Under the pieces are notes generated by a model, which saw only the letters and a program-made list of their open reading frames with translations, had not been told where the DNA came from and made no database searches. Position numbers and translations under genes: made by a program. This document shows positions 8,683 through 18,700 of a stretch of 64,000 nucleotides of DNA, piece by piece. Source of the DNA: Tritrichomonas musculus (Eukaryota > Parabasalia > Tritrichomonadida > Tritrichomonadidae). Positions within the stretch are counted from its first letter, which is position 1, and the number at the start of each line of letters is the position of its first letter. The DNA lies in assembly GCA_039105265.1 (NCBI GenBank), contig JAPFFF010000005.1:4139501-4203500 (forward strand). The letters run 5' to 3'.

Positions 8683-11019
8683 ATGGAGCAAAGTCTTGAA
8701 ATATTCCAATGCTCTGTTTTTATAAATACAATCGAAATGAATATCTTTAAGCCCAAGAAAATATATGTACGGTTTCAAATGGGTGATATGGATATAATCG
8801 ATGTGGTTGATTTCGATGTTAAAGAAGGAAAAAATAAAATTAACCTCTTAGTAGGTATACAGTATATAGCTAGAATCGAAATTAAAGAAGCATTTAATTC
8901 TTGCCCAGTTTATTTATATTTTTGCAATTCACAATATCAAACAATTTGCGCATGCGGCTTTGATATGAGCCCATTAATTGTTGATGCTTTTCGGAAAGTA
9001 CAAGGAGTATACAAAGAAAAACTTATTTTACAAAATAGGTATGACCAAAAAATTGGTGTAGGAGTTTTTGAATTTACATGTCGTCATTTTTCGCAAGACC
9101 TCAGTATAATTCAAAATTTTGTTGAAGATACCCAACCTGCACATGATACAAATTCTGTTATAACAGAACAGCCACAATTGGAAGAAAATACCCGTGCCAA
9201 CGCAATGGTTATGACAAGGAGGACTAGGAAAAAGTATGAAGGACCTATTATGAAAGATTTACTTGTTTTAACCAAGAAATACCAAAAGTCACGATTTGGA
9301 CTTGTTGATGAAGTTGAAATACTTGAAAATGAAGTTAGGATGATTGAACAAAGACAAAATAAAATAATACAGATGAAGAATCAAGAAAAAAGGAGAAAGA
9401 AAGATGTTTATATTAACCAACCATTAACTCCCGAAACGTCATCTACTCATACATCAGACTTTTCATACTTTGAAGATTCATCAGACTATAGCAATAATTC
9501 TGTAGTTAATCAGACGTTTAAAGATGTTGAAAGCACATGTGGTAAAGCATTTTCGCATCATAAAACTCATCACTGCAGGCATAAAGTACGTCGCCATCAC
9601 CATCATCATAAAAAAGAGCAAGAGCCAGAACCAGAGCCGGAACCCGAGCCAGAGCCAGAAATCAAAAAAGAAAATCAAGTTCAAAATTCAAAAGATCATA
9701 GTTCAAATAAATCATCAAAAATTTCTCAAGGTGGATTTGACGCATTTTTACAACGACAAAACGCAGCATCAGAGCGAAGGAAATCATTTATCGAGCAATC
9801 AGGTAGTTTTTCAATTACAAGTCAAAATTCGCATATTTCAATTAAAAAGCCAGTCCAGAAGCCAAAACAACCACAGCCACAATCGCCATCAAAGCCGCCA
9901 GAAACAGTACAGACGCAAGTTGTAGGATCGCAATCAAACAAACCTCAAACTAAACCATCATCGCAAACAACGAAGCCAGTACAATCTGACAAGCCAAGTG
10001 ATCAAAAAGATCGCAAGCCAAAAGATCAAGAAACTAAGAAAGAGCAAAAAGAAACAAAAGAAAAAAAGGAGCCTGTAAAACAAGAAAGCAAGGAAAAAGA
10101 ACAATCATCAGATGAAGAAGAAATCTCTAAAAAAGAAGAATCTTCAATTTCGCGAAGCTCTTCATCGAAGTCGAACAAAATCGAAGCAGTTTCAACCGTC
10201 GAAACTCTTGATATTCCATCAGACTCTTCTAAACACGATTCAGAGTCAACTTCGAAAATATCATCACGTTCAAAATCATCAAAAAAATCAGATTCATCAT
10301 CAAAGATTTCATCATCGTCGAAAAAGTCATCAACATCAGCAAAATCGAAATCATCAAAAGTTTCATCTTCATCATCTGTTAAAGAAGATTTTGTCGATGA
10401 GCCTAGTGAAAGTAATATTATTAATGTTGAGCAGAGTTCGAACATTAAAAACGTATCATCTTCAAAAATATCATTAACTCAAACTCAAGAAACACTCGAA
10501 ATTGACGATGATGATGTTGTAGAGGTTGAACAGAAATCATCAGCAAAACAGAAAACAACAAGTACTTCTGGTGTTGAATTTTCAGGTGATAGTATTTCAA
10601 AGCACGAAACAGAACATATTTCGCCATCTGATTCAGAAATGGATGAAAAAGACGCTCATAGTTCAATAACAGAATCTGTTATTTCAAAGAAGAGTGATTC
10701 TGATAAAGATACGAAAACTAAGCAAAATCTGGATGATATTAATTTATCTGAGCTGTTGGATGGTTTGAATGATCCTTCAGAAGGTGGTAGTTCAATAACA
10801 TCTGAGCTTAGAAATGATTTGGGAATTGAATCTGAGTCAATTGTTGATTTGAAAACTTCGAAAGAAAAGAAACATGATTCACCACCACCTCCTCCTCCAA
10901 AAACCGAAGAAAAAGAAAAAGATGATGATGATGAAGATAGCAAACCTTCATCAAATCGTAAAGATCCAATATCAGAATTGCAATCGGGAATAGATATTGA
11001 CGATATATTTTCGGATTAA
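8683..11019 (+). CDS. C2-like domain protein with long Ser/Lys-rich low-complexity tail
   Basis: I start this at ATG 8683, which follows a CGTTTAT box at 8672-8678, rather than at an upstream TTG. The protein has 778 residues. Residues 1-140 form a beta-rich domain (FQCSVFINTIEMNIF ... IGVGVFEFTCRHF) resembling a C2 fold. Residues about 205-240 look like a basic coiled coil. After that come a His cluster, an (EP)n run, Pro/Gln-rich sequence, long Ser/Lys/Asp/Glu tracts and a PPPPPP stretch near residue 735, ending in short acidic motifs (SELLDGL, IDIDDIFSD). I infer an adaptor or scaffold that becomes heavily phosphorylated. It resembles the protein at 51279 in architecture. I do not know a named orthologue; the C2 assignment is by pattern of strands only. 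Confidence 0.75.
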   Translation: MEQSLEIFQCSVFINTIEMNIFKPKKIYVRFQMGDMDIIDVVDFDVKEGKNKINLLVGIQYIARIEIKEAFNSCPVYLYFCNSQYQTICACGFDMSPLIVDAFRKVQGVYKEKLILQNRYDQKIGVGVFEFTCRHFSQDLSIIQNFVEDTQPAHDTNSVITEQPQLEENTRANAMVMTRRTRKKYEGPIMKDLLVLTKKYQKSRFGLVDEVEILENEVRMIEQRQNKIIQMKNQEKRRKKDVYINQPLTPETSSTHTSDFSYFEDSSDYSNNSVVNQTFKDVESTCGKAFSHHKTHHCRHKVRRHHHHHKKEQEPEPEPEPEPEPEIKKENQVQNSKDHSSNKSSKISQGGFDAFLQRQNAASERRKSFIEQSGSFSITSQNSHISIKKPVQKPKQPQPQSPSKPPETVQTQVVGSQSNKPQTKPSSQTTKPVQSDKPSDQKDRKPKDQETKKEQKETKEKKEPVKQESKEKEQSSDEEEISKKEESSISRSSSSKSNKIEAVSTVETLDIPSDSSKHDSESTSKISSRSKSSKKSDSSSKISSSSKKSSTSAKSKSSKVSSSSSVKEDFVDEPSESNIINVEQSSNIKNVSSSKISLTQTQETLEIDDDDVVEVEQKSSAKQKTTSTSGVEFSGDSISKHETEHISPSDSEMDEKDAHSSITESVISKKSDSDKDTKTKQNLDDINLSELLDGLNDPSEGGSSITSELRNDLGIESESIVDLKTSKEKKHDSPPPPPPKTEEKEKDDDDEDSKPSSNRKDPISELQSGIDIDDIFSD

Positions 11020-11075
11020 AATTGTATATAAATAATATAAAATATTTTTTTATATAACATGTCTTAATTTACAGA

Positions 11076-12320
11076 ATGGGGAATAGATTTAGTATTGTTA
11101 GGGTGAAATTTCAACCGCAAACGCCTTCATGGTTCCCTGGTGATCAACTTTCCCTTTATTTAGCCGATTCGTATAAGCACAAATCATCAGATGCAACAGA
11201 CTCCGAAATTTTTCAATTTTTTGCAAAAAAAATTAAAGAGGTTGGTTACACAGTTCCACGAAAGATTGAACAAAGAAGATATTTCTTCAAATGGTTTTCT
11301 AGGGTTCTTGTAACTCTTGATACAGAAAAAGGTCCAATCCCAGTTCGTGTTAAAGGAATAATTGAGCCTTTCCCAGTTATTCGTCCAGGAATAAAGATAA
11401 AAAGTGGTTACGCTTGGCCTCCAAATAGACTCAGATGCTCATTGAAGTTTTTCTCACCTTCTATATTTGATGCTCGAATTGGATTCAAAAAGCCTTACAT
11501 TTCATCAATATCAAGCCTTAGTGAAGCACATCCAGTTCCTTTTTCGAATATTCAGTTAAGAGACACTCATACTCGCCTTTTTGGACAATATTTCCGATCC
11601 ACAGGCGTTGACTGCTCCTATACTTATCGTAACTTTTCAAGAATTGCAACAATTTCTGCTGCACATATTGAAAATGTCTCACCAAATAGTGATATGAAGA
11701 GCATCACTTTACTTTATGATCCTCAATCTTACGAGAAATTCTCCATTTCAATGCTCAGAAAACTTCGAATGGGAACTCAGGTTGTAGAGGCTTCTCTTCT
11801 TTACAATTCTTCTTTTTGGTCGCCCTCGCCATCAATATCTTTTCCATATCCAATGTTCAAATTCCAGACGCAACATTTATTCTGTTTCACAAAATATCCA
11901 TATTTAAGAGCCTTTTTCGAGGGTGGTGCTCTTCTTTCACCAATAGCAGTCCCACTCAATGAAAGATTTCATCCTGGTGGCGCTCCTTTTGCCAGAGGTA
12001 TTTCACCATGCCAATTTTCAAATAAATCAGGCGGAATTCGCTCAGGAAGCGACTTTTACTGCACAGGTGGAGTTGATACATTAATCCGTTTATTACCTAA
12101 ACTCGATTTTCACTTCTTTATCAACTCAGGATTATCAATTCTGACAAAGTCAAACTTTTTCCTTGATTTATCTCCCACAGTCTCAGCTTTTGCTTCATAT
12201 GGCTGCGGATATGTTGCACACTTCGATGATAAAGATTTAGAACTCAACTTCAATGTTCCATTTATGAAGACCTCTGGATTGAATTTCCACAGATTCCAAT
12301 GGACTCTCATCAAAAAATGA
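11076..12320 (+). CDS. SAM50: Sam50/Omp85-like outer-membrane beta-barrel protein
   Basis: This 414-residue protein has an N-terminal region of about 110 residues that could be a single POTRA domain. A barrel region follows, built of alternating strands rich in Phe, Tyr and Ser. The Omp85-type loop is visible as GGAPFARGISPC (about residues 307-318, matching the family's (V/I)RGF element), followed by GGIRSGSDFYCTGG. The last strand (SGLNFHRFQWTLIKK) looks like a beta-signal. In this family the protein inserts beta-barrel precursors into the outer membrane of mitochondria or hydrogenosomes; in a parabasalid that would be the hydrogenosome. There is no N-terminal presequence, as expected. Length agrees with Sam50. 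It lies 56 bp after the C2-like gene on the same strand. Confidence 0.75.
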   Translation: MGNRFSIVRVKFQPQTPSWFPGDQLSLYLADSYKHKSSDATDSEIFQFFAKKIKEVGYTVPRKIEQRRYFFKWFSRVLVTLDTEKGPIPVRVKGIIEPFPVIRPGIKIKSGYAWPPNRLRCSLKFFSPSIFDARIGFKKPYISSISSLSEAHPVPFSNIQLRDTHTRLFGQYFRSTGVDCSYTYRNFSRIATISAAHIENVSPNSDMKSITLLYDPQSYEKFSISMLRKLRMGTQVVEASLLYNSSFWSPSPSISFPYPMFKFQTQHLFCFTKYPYLRAFFEGGALLSPIAVPLNERFHPGGAPFARGISPCQFSNKSGGIRSGSDFYCTGGVDTLIRLLPKLDFHFFINSGLSILTKSNFFLDLSPTVSAFASYGCGYVAHFDDKDLELNFNVPFMKTSGLNFHRFQWTLIKK

Positions 12321-12407
12321 ATAGATTTTTTTTATTTTATGTTTAACTTTTTAAAAAGTAAAAGAATGTTTACAATTTAATCTATATTGAAAATTTTAAT
12401 TGGCCTA

Positions 12408-12415
12408 AACCGTTT
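12408..12415 (+). promoter_or_regulatory. M3-like core promoter box (AACCGTTT)
   Basis: The box lies 17 nt before the ATG of the ASH2-like gene and fits the remembered trichomonad M3 consensus exactly. Confidence 0.45.
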
Positions 12416-12432
12416 TTAACAAATGATTTAAA

Positions 12433-13635
12433 ATGTCTGATCCACACGAGAATCAAGATCAGCAGTTTCAATTAATGCAGCAAAAACAAATAGAACAACA
12501 GCATTTAATGCAGCCAAATCAATTTGGTCAAAATCCGATATTTGTACAGCCTCAATATCCTCAAACACTACAAATGTATCCTCAGCCGCCTTATCAGCAA
12601 GATATTCAGCAACCGTACCAACAACAATACCAGCAGCCATATCCTCCGCAATACCAGCCTCAATATCAACAACCATATCCGCCACAACAATTTATTCCAC
12701 AACAACCAAATTTGTCACCACAGCAAAGTATTCAGCAAAATATTCAGCAGCAGCCAATTGCTTCATCGCCTCAACAGAATCAAGCCAATCAACCGGATGA
12801 ACAGCAGCCACTTCAACAAGATTCACCAGTTCAAGCAGCTAAGCCTCAAAAGAAAGGATATAAATTAAAACTCAAATTTGAAGAACTTGGTGTATATCGG
12901 CGTGCAGCTCTCAATCTACTTCCTAATGTAAATGATCCTGAGCTCCAAGAGAATATGTCTTTCTCATCATTAAAATCATCAAGAAAATATAAATTTCTCG
13001 ATCCTGACAAACTCTCAGTAACTCTTGAAGGTGGATATCGATTATGTCGTTCAACACGATATCTTCCAACAGATAAAAACTATTATTGGGAAGTCGATTT
13101 CACATCAATAAAGAATGAAGAGAGTCATGTTAGAATTGGTATAGCAACAATTAATGCAGACATGGAAGCACCTGTTGGTGTTGATCAGAATGGATATTGT
13201 GTTGCAGATTTAGGAAAAAGCTTGCATAACGGATGGAAAAACAAAAAAGTTAAAACACCGCCATTTTATCCGTCAGATACGGTAGGGCTAGGCTTTATAC
13301 CAGGTCCAGATTCTATTTCGCTTAAGTTATTTTTAAATGGAGTTGATCATGGAATTATTTATGACAACATTAGCAAGGATGAAAAATGGACACCTGCAGT
13401 TTCAATCTATAGAAATGCAACAGTTACAGGACGATTTTTCAGGCCATTTAAGTATGACCCTGGAAATGAATGGGCAGCTGCAGGAGACATACCACGAGAT
13501 ACGCCATTATTGCCAATAGTAGCAAAAGATTTAGTGAAAGTAATGAAAGGAACCGTAGCACTTACTGGAGAAAATGATCTCTATATGTCAGCAATTTATA
13601 TTGCATTAACACCTGCTCATCAAATGCCAATTTAG
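12433..13635 (+). CDS. ASH2-like SPRY-domain protein
   Basis: The protein has 400 residues. Residues 1-135 are Gln/Pro/Tyr-rich low complexity (many QQPYPPQ-like units). Residues about 150-345 match the SPRY region of ASH2L/Bre2: YYWEVDF, VRIGIAT, the APVGVDQNGYC loop (family: APLGYDKFSYS), a FLNGVDHGIIYDNI strand (family: YKNGVNQGVAYKDI) and PAVSIYRNATVTGRFF..FKYDP (family: PAISLYKSCTV...FKYPP). ASH2 is a core COMPASS/MLL subunit that stimulates histone H3K4 methylation. No PHD or winged-helix region precedes the SPRY, so this would be a minimal version with a prion-like N-terminus. A RanBP9-type SPRY protein is the alternative, but the loop and tail motifs favour ASH2. Confidence 0.75.
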   Translation: MSDPHENQDQQFQLMQQKQIEQQHLMQPNQFGQNPIFVQPQYPQTLQMYPQPPYQQDIQQPYQQQYQQPYPPQYQPQYQQPYPPQQFIPQQPNLSPQQSIQQNIQQQPIASSPQQNQANQPDEQQPLQQDSPVQAAKPQKKGYKLKLKFEELGVYRRAALNLLPNVNDPELQENMSFSSLKSSRKYKFLDPDKLSVTLEGGYRLCRSTRYLPTDKNYYWEVDFTSIKNEESHVRIGIATINADMEAPVGVDQNGYCVADLGKSLHNGWKNKKVKTPPFYPSDTVGLGFIPGPDSISLKLFLNGVDHGIIYDNISKDEKWTPAVSIYRNATVTGRFFRPFKYDPGNEWAAAGDIPRDTPLLPIVAKDLVKVMKGTVALTGENDLYMSAIYIALTPAHQMPI

Positions 13636-13770
13636 ACCATTTTCTTGTTTGATATAGATTAGAATAATATATTTGTTTTTAATAATTTTTAAAACGAATT
13701 TATAATTACTTTTTGAACCTAATCTTTATTTATACATAATAATTATCACTATCCTGATTTTAAAAGGCAT

Positions 13771-13819
13771 GATGTTATTTGAAATAGATAGGAATTTAAG
13801 CAACCTTTCAAATAACATC
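13771..13819. repeat. Perfect 14-bp inverted repeat (stem-loop)
   Basis: GATGTTATTTGAAA (13771-13784) pairs with TTTCAAATAACATC (13806-13819) across a 21-bp loop. It lies in the 398-bp gap between two convergent genes (ASH2-like and the unknown gene at 14034-14462), so it could act in 3'-end formation on both strands or be a small mobile relic. The rest of that gap is plain AT-rich sequence. Confidence 0.8.
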
Positions 13820-14033
13820 AGAGATTTGCAAACAATTCTGATTTAAATAACATTACTGCATAACTAATGTAAAAAGATAAACCTTTTTTTCTTGTTGATA
13901 CTGGAAAAAAAGACAAATTATTTTCTAAAAAAAGGTAACATTTATAAACATGGTATGCGTGGGTTTGGATAAATAACTCATTCAATAAATATTTGCAGAC
14001 ATTAAAATTGGGTGATGATAAGACCTATTAATT

Positions 14034-14462
14034 TTAAGTTGTCTCATCATGAAATTCAAGTTGTATAAAATCAACAGCAGGAAGAATTGCAGAAAGATTT
14101 TCATCAAACCATTTCACTAAAATAGGTTTTCTTCGTTTAGCTTCACGATCTAATGTAATATTGCATTTGTTGGCAATAACTGATGCAATACTCAACAATT
14201 CTTTGTGGTTGAGATTGTCCCATCCTTTTTTTTTTATCATCATCCATGCAGGAGAATTAGCAAAATCAAAGTTTGACATGCGATCAGTCAATTTATTTCT
14301 CTCAGACTCAGTTTGCTTGATTAGCTCCTCGTTTTTCATTTCAAGACGTTGCAATAAACGACTAAGATGAGAAATTATCTCTTGATTGCTATTACCACTA
14401 TTTTCAGTCACTTTTTTTATTTGAGCTAATGCATTTTCTAGTCGAGAAAAATTATTTATCAT
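14034..14462 (-). CDS. Unknown 142-residue protein with N-terminal coiled coil
   Basis: I do not recognise it. Residues 1-65 form amphipathic helix with heptad spacing (SRLENALAQIKKV ... LSRLLQRLEMKNEELIKQ). Residues 70-142 are a compact helical segment with a basic patch (REAKRRKPILVKWFDENL) and an acidic C-terminus. This suggests a small dimeric, possibly nucleic-acid or complex-associated subunit, but that is speculation. The start is the ATG at 14462. A GACGGTTT box (14488-14495 on the plus strand) lies upstream, in the orientation opposite to the gene. Confidence 0.6.
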   Translation of the reverse strand: MINNFSRLENALAQIKKVTENSGNSNQEIISHLSRLLQRLEMKNEELIKQTESERNKLTDRMSNFDFANSPAWMMIKKKGWDNLNHKELLSIASVIANKCNITLDREAKRRKPILVKWFDENLSAILPAVDFIQLEFHDETT

Positions 14463-14569
14463 TTTTGAAATTTCCTACTTCACATTCGACGGTTTTTTCT
14501 ATGTCGTATACAAATTGAGGCCAAGTGATGGTGTTTAATTAAAAGCCATTTTTATCGTGAAACAATTAA

Positions 14570-14578
<9 letters not shown>

Positions 14579-14610
<32 letters not shown>
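14579..14610. repeat. Homopolymer A tract (32 bp)
   Basis: An uninterrupted run of 32 A on the plus strand lies between the divergent 142-residue gene and SF3B4, close upstream of SF3B4. It may exclude nucleosomes in this divergent promoter region. Confidence 0.9.
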
Positions 14611-14611
<1 letters not shown>

Positions 14612-14683
14612 CATTTTTTTTTTTTATAAAATCTATTTTGATTTTTTCAATTTTAACCTGAGGCCAATTATCCATCCAAATAA

Positions 14684-15343
14684 ATGGCTTCGAGAAATCT
14701 TCATCAAAATAAAGATGCTACAGTATATGTTGGCGATTTAAGTGACCATGTTACAGAAGAAATACTTTTAGAATTATTTATTCAGTGTGGTCCTGTTGTT
14801 CATCTTAATATTCCACGTGATCGTATCACCAATCATGCTAATGGCTATGGTTTTGTCGAATTTAGCACACCTGAAGATGCGCACTATGCAGCAGCGATTA
14901 TGAATGGCGTTCGACTTTTTGGAACAGCAATAAAAACAGGATCTACGTTCACAAGCAATGAACAAGAATTAGATGTTGGTGCAAGACTTTATGTTGGAAA
15001 CCTCGCACCAGATGTTACAGATATTACGCTTAGGACTCTTTTTCAGCAATTTGGTAATCTCATTAATTGCCGAGTTGTTATTGATCCAACTACCGGATTA
15101 TCCCGTGGTTATGGATATGTTAGTTATGATAATTTTGACTCTTCAGATAATGCATGTTCTGCTCTTCACATGCAATACGTTTCCAACCAGCCTATTACAG
15201 TTAAATATGCATTTAAACCAGAATCAAAGAAAGGTGAGCAGCATGGTGATAAAACTGAGAGACTTATAGCCCCATCTACATTAGCTAAAAGAATGCAATC
15301 AACTATTAAGCAACTTCATATTCAGCAAGAAGATCATATTTAA
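14684..15343 (+). CDS. SF3B4: Splicing factor SF3B4 (SAP49/Hsh49)
   Basis: This 219-residue protein has two RRMs, at about residues 11-88 and 99-178. RNP2 and RNP1 motifs are clear: ATVYVGDL and GYGFVEF in RRM1, RLYVGNL and RGYGYVSY in RRM2. Between them stands the family's NEQELDVGA linker (human NKNLDVGA), and after RRM2 comes PITVKYAFKPESKKGEQHG, the equivalent of the human KDSKGERHG tail. SF3B4 is part of the U2 snRNP SF3b complex, contacts pre-mRNA upstream of the branch site and binds SF3B2. The long Pro-rich C-terminal tail of animal SF3B4 is absent, so the protein is about the size of yeast Hsh49. A Pro-less short form is normal for protists. Confidence 0.97.
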   Translation: MASRNLHQNKDATVYVGDLSDHVTEEILLELFIQCGPVVHLNIPRDRITNHANGYGFVEFSTPEDAHYAAAIMNGVRLFGTAIKTGSTFTSNEQELDVGARLYVGNLAPDVTDITLRTLFQQFGNLINCRVVIDPTTGLSRGYGYVSYDNFDSSDNACSALHMQYVSNQPITVKYAFKPESKKGEQHGDKTERLIAPSTLAKRMQSTIKQLHIQQEDHI

Positions 15344-15769
15344 TTTGGATTATTAGCTAAGGTGTATGAAATAGAGAAAAAAATATTTATATTCTATGAG
15401 AAGAAATCTATGTAATTTTTTAATTCACAAGTAATAAATTGTGTGATTTGTATGCATTATAAAATTTTATATTTTAATTGTGGCAGTAAATATTTATCAA
15501 TTCATATTTTTTGAAATTTTGATTTTACATTAATTGTTGATAAGATTGGTTAAAATTTATTATTTTACTGAAAAAACTAAAGTAATGACTATTTTGTTTT
15601 GAAATATTAAAATAGAAATTCAGAAAAGATTGTTTTTTTACATGAGTAATGAGTGTATAATATTTTTCTAATATATAAAATACGTTTATACCCTCATATT
15701 TTGAGAAGGAAATCAAAAAAATTCTATGATAAATCTGTTTTAATCATTGAATTTTTTTCAAATTCCTTA
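15344..15769. other. Intergenic, AT-rich
   Basis: This contains the 3' flank of SF3B4 and the promoter of the cyclase gene. An in-frame GTG exists at 15653, but the first ATG of the cyclase frame is at 15770, preceded by TCAAAT, an Inr-like string 8-13 nt upstream. I see nothing else. Confidence 0.6.
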
Positions 15770-18700
15770 ATGGAATCTTCCAAACAAAGTGCTTCAAGCA
15801 CTGGCAACTCTTCATTTGCTATTTCAGAAGAACGTTTTCATGGTATTCTCGATGTTCCAAAGAAAAGATTATATCGAAAATCAGCATTTGATTTAATTTC
15901 GTATATTTATTCGCAATATAAGGCTCCAAGTTATTATTTAATTTCTATTTCAACATGGCGTGCACTTCAATTTCTTGTTCCTGGCTTTTTTGCAGGAAAT
16001 AAAGTTTTATATCCAGAAAATGAATTAATGAGATACATACTGGCTTTCTTTTCTTTTTTTAATAGAATAGTTCCAACAACAGTCGAAAAAGAATATTTTA
16101 TTCCATTTACTGGAGCATATTTGTGCCTTATTTTTCTTTTCTTTTTGGTTGTAATTATATGTTCAAATATTTTACAAAAATCAGGAAAAATCAACATATA
16201 TTGGTGCAAATTTTTAGTTTTATTTTTTGAAGGGCCACTTGTTTTGCTTCCTCCCATCATGCTCTCTCAAGCTGGTGGTCAGCTTGGATTGATTTTTATT
16301 GAAAAAGGTGATAAAGAAAATGTTGCTGTATGGATCTTATTTGTATTATTAGTGTTATTCCATTTATTTATAACATTTTTCCATACAATTTTCATTGCTG
16401 TATCATTGACATTTAGGCCCACCTCATTAGCAACATTTTACTTTAGTGTTCAATTTCAAATAATAAATATTGCTTCAGTACTTGGATTTATCGGTTCAAT
16501 TTCCCCGTATTGCCCAAAAATTGCACGATACATTCTCTATGTTTTAACAATCCTTTTGTCAATTTTCACATTTATTTGGAACTTTGGATATTTCCAAATC
16601 ATTAATTCATTTTTCAATTCAGTATTAATGTCTATGATTGTTGTATCACTTTTTTCAACAATAGTTTCTTTTATTTGCGATATCCTCAAAAAGTCGATAC
16701 CTGCAATAATTTTGCTTTGCGATGTTCTTGTTTTAATTATTGGATTTTTGGTATTTTACATTTTAAGAAGGAGGTCTTTAATGAAAATACAAGTCAGACT
16801 TGATCTAATTGAATCAGAAAGCGAGGATTTCGATTCAATGAAAATCACACCATTTGATGCTTTATCACTTGCCATAAATGGATTTACATTAGGCCATCAG
16901 TTTGTTCTTTCATGGGACTATTTCCGACTCATTACTGACCGATGGCCAAATTATGTTCCATCTTTGATCATTTGGGCGCGTTTTTGTTCTGCTTTTCCAG
17001 AAGAAACAGGTGATCTACTTTGGATTGATAACAAAATCAAAAAGCTCAAATTACATAAAAATTACGCATCGCATCTTCGAGCACAAATCATCTTTCTTGC
17101 TCGCCAAAGAGAGGATTCGATGACTCATACCCTAAAAAAGAAGATAAACAAAGCAATGCGTGAAGTACAGTTCGGAAAAAATCGACTTCGACATTTTTGG
17201 GAATGTGTAATTCAAGGCAACCTTGTTGATATGGAAGCTGCAGCTGTTTCTGCTCAAATGTCTATTCGAAACGCTGAATTTGACATGCTTCACTTGATAA
17301 ATGCATATCCTAATAACTCATATGTTGCTAGAGTTTATTCACGATTTTTACTTAATGTCAAAGGGGACAAGCTAGAGTATGTTAAATGGCGTTCAAATTG
17401 TGATTTATTAAAATCAGGCCAAAAAATTGTTCAAGATCAAGCTCAACAAGAAACGTTAAATTTGTTCCCAAATATTCTCTCATTAACAGTCAAAAAGCAA
17501 CGACTAACCATAACAACAGGTTTGTTTGGAGAATCTACAACAAGTGCTCCATCTATATCAAGTTCATCCTGCCAAATTGAAGAAGCAGATGAAGACCATT
17601 CAATTCTAATGAATTCTGTTCGAGATTCAATTCGTCGAATGAAGATTCCAGCCATCAGTTGTATAAGAGTATCCTTAATTATATTTATTTTGATTTTCAT
17701 TGTTATTTGGCTTCCTGCCATCTACATAATTTATTATGTTAAGTCTGATGATACTTTTAGAATCATTGAACTTTCATGTAAAGCCTCCTTTTTACGTAAT
17801 TCTCTTTCGTTAATTATGTTACAATCACTTTTTAGGACATCATATCACCTCAATATCTTCCCTACTCCAATTGAGTATCAAGACATCATTGATGCCAATG
17901 AAAACTATCCAAATTCGGGTGGCTTTCTATTTAATTCCACAGAAGATTTCGCTAATCTCATGACCCTTGCGAATGTACAACTAGATGATCTCCGTGAGAT
18001 CTCCAAATATGATCTTAGTAAAAACGTGCATCTACGGAATGCTCAAAGCTCACTTTTTGATAGTAAATTCAGAGTTACGCAAATAGTAGACGTTAATTTA
18101 ACCGATAATACATACAGCAATCAAACTGAGAGTAAAAGTGTTGAAAGTGCTGTTCTCTCCATTTTGATGAGTTGTAGAGAGCCCATTTATATTAAAAGTC
18201 AAGAGGAGGCTCTTAGATTGATTAACTCAGGATTAATGCCAAACATGTATGTTAATTTTAATGTTGCAATTGAAGGTATCTCTACATTTTGTAAGGAAAT
18301 GACTCAGTATACAAGTTCATTAGTAAATGATCTAAATAATATAGTAGATATCATATCATATGTTGGATTTGCTCTTGCATCAGCGTTTACTATTGGAATG
18401 ATGATCTATGCCTTTATTGAAATCAGGAAACAGAAACGAATTATCATTCATGCCTTTATGACAATTCCGAAGCATGTCATTTCCAAAATTGTTGATACCT
18501 TAAAGATCAATGCGGAGCAAGAAATAGAAGCCGAGACCAGCAATGATGAAACCGGAGAAATTACCAGAAACAAGCAAGAAGAGAACTTTCTGGCCTTGCT
18601 TGGTACCACTTCTTCAAAATCCGTACTTTTCAGTGCTGTGACGATCATTATGGTCTCAATTTTTCTAATGGGTTTAGGAACTTGTTTGAATGTCTACAAT

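Noticed and set aside
10026-10943. Ser/Asp/Phe-rich minus-strand frames
   Set aside because: They are antisense reflections of the Ser/Lys-rich tail of the gene at 8683.
14579-14610. Poly(A) tract as a retroposed cDNA tail
   Set aside because: No target duplication or processed gene copy adjoins it; other long A/T runs occur in intergenic DNA (23677, 28021).
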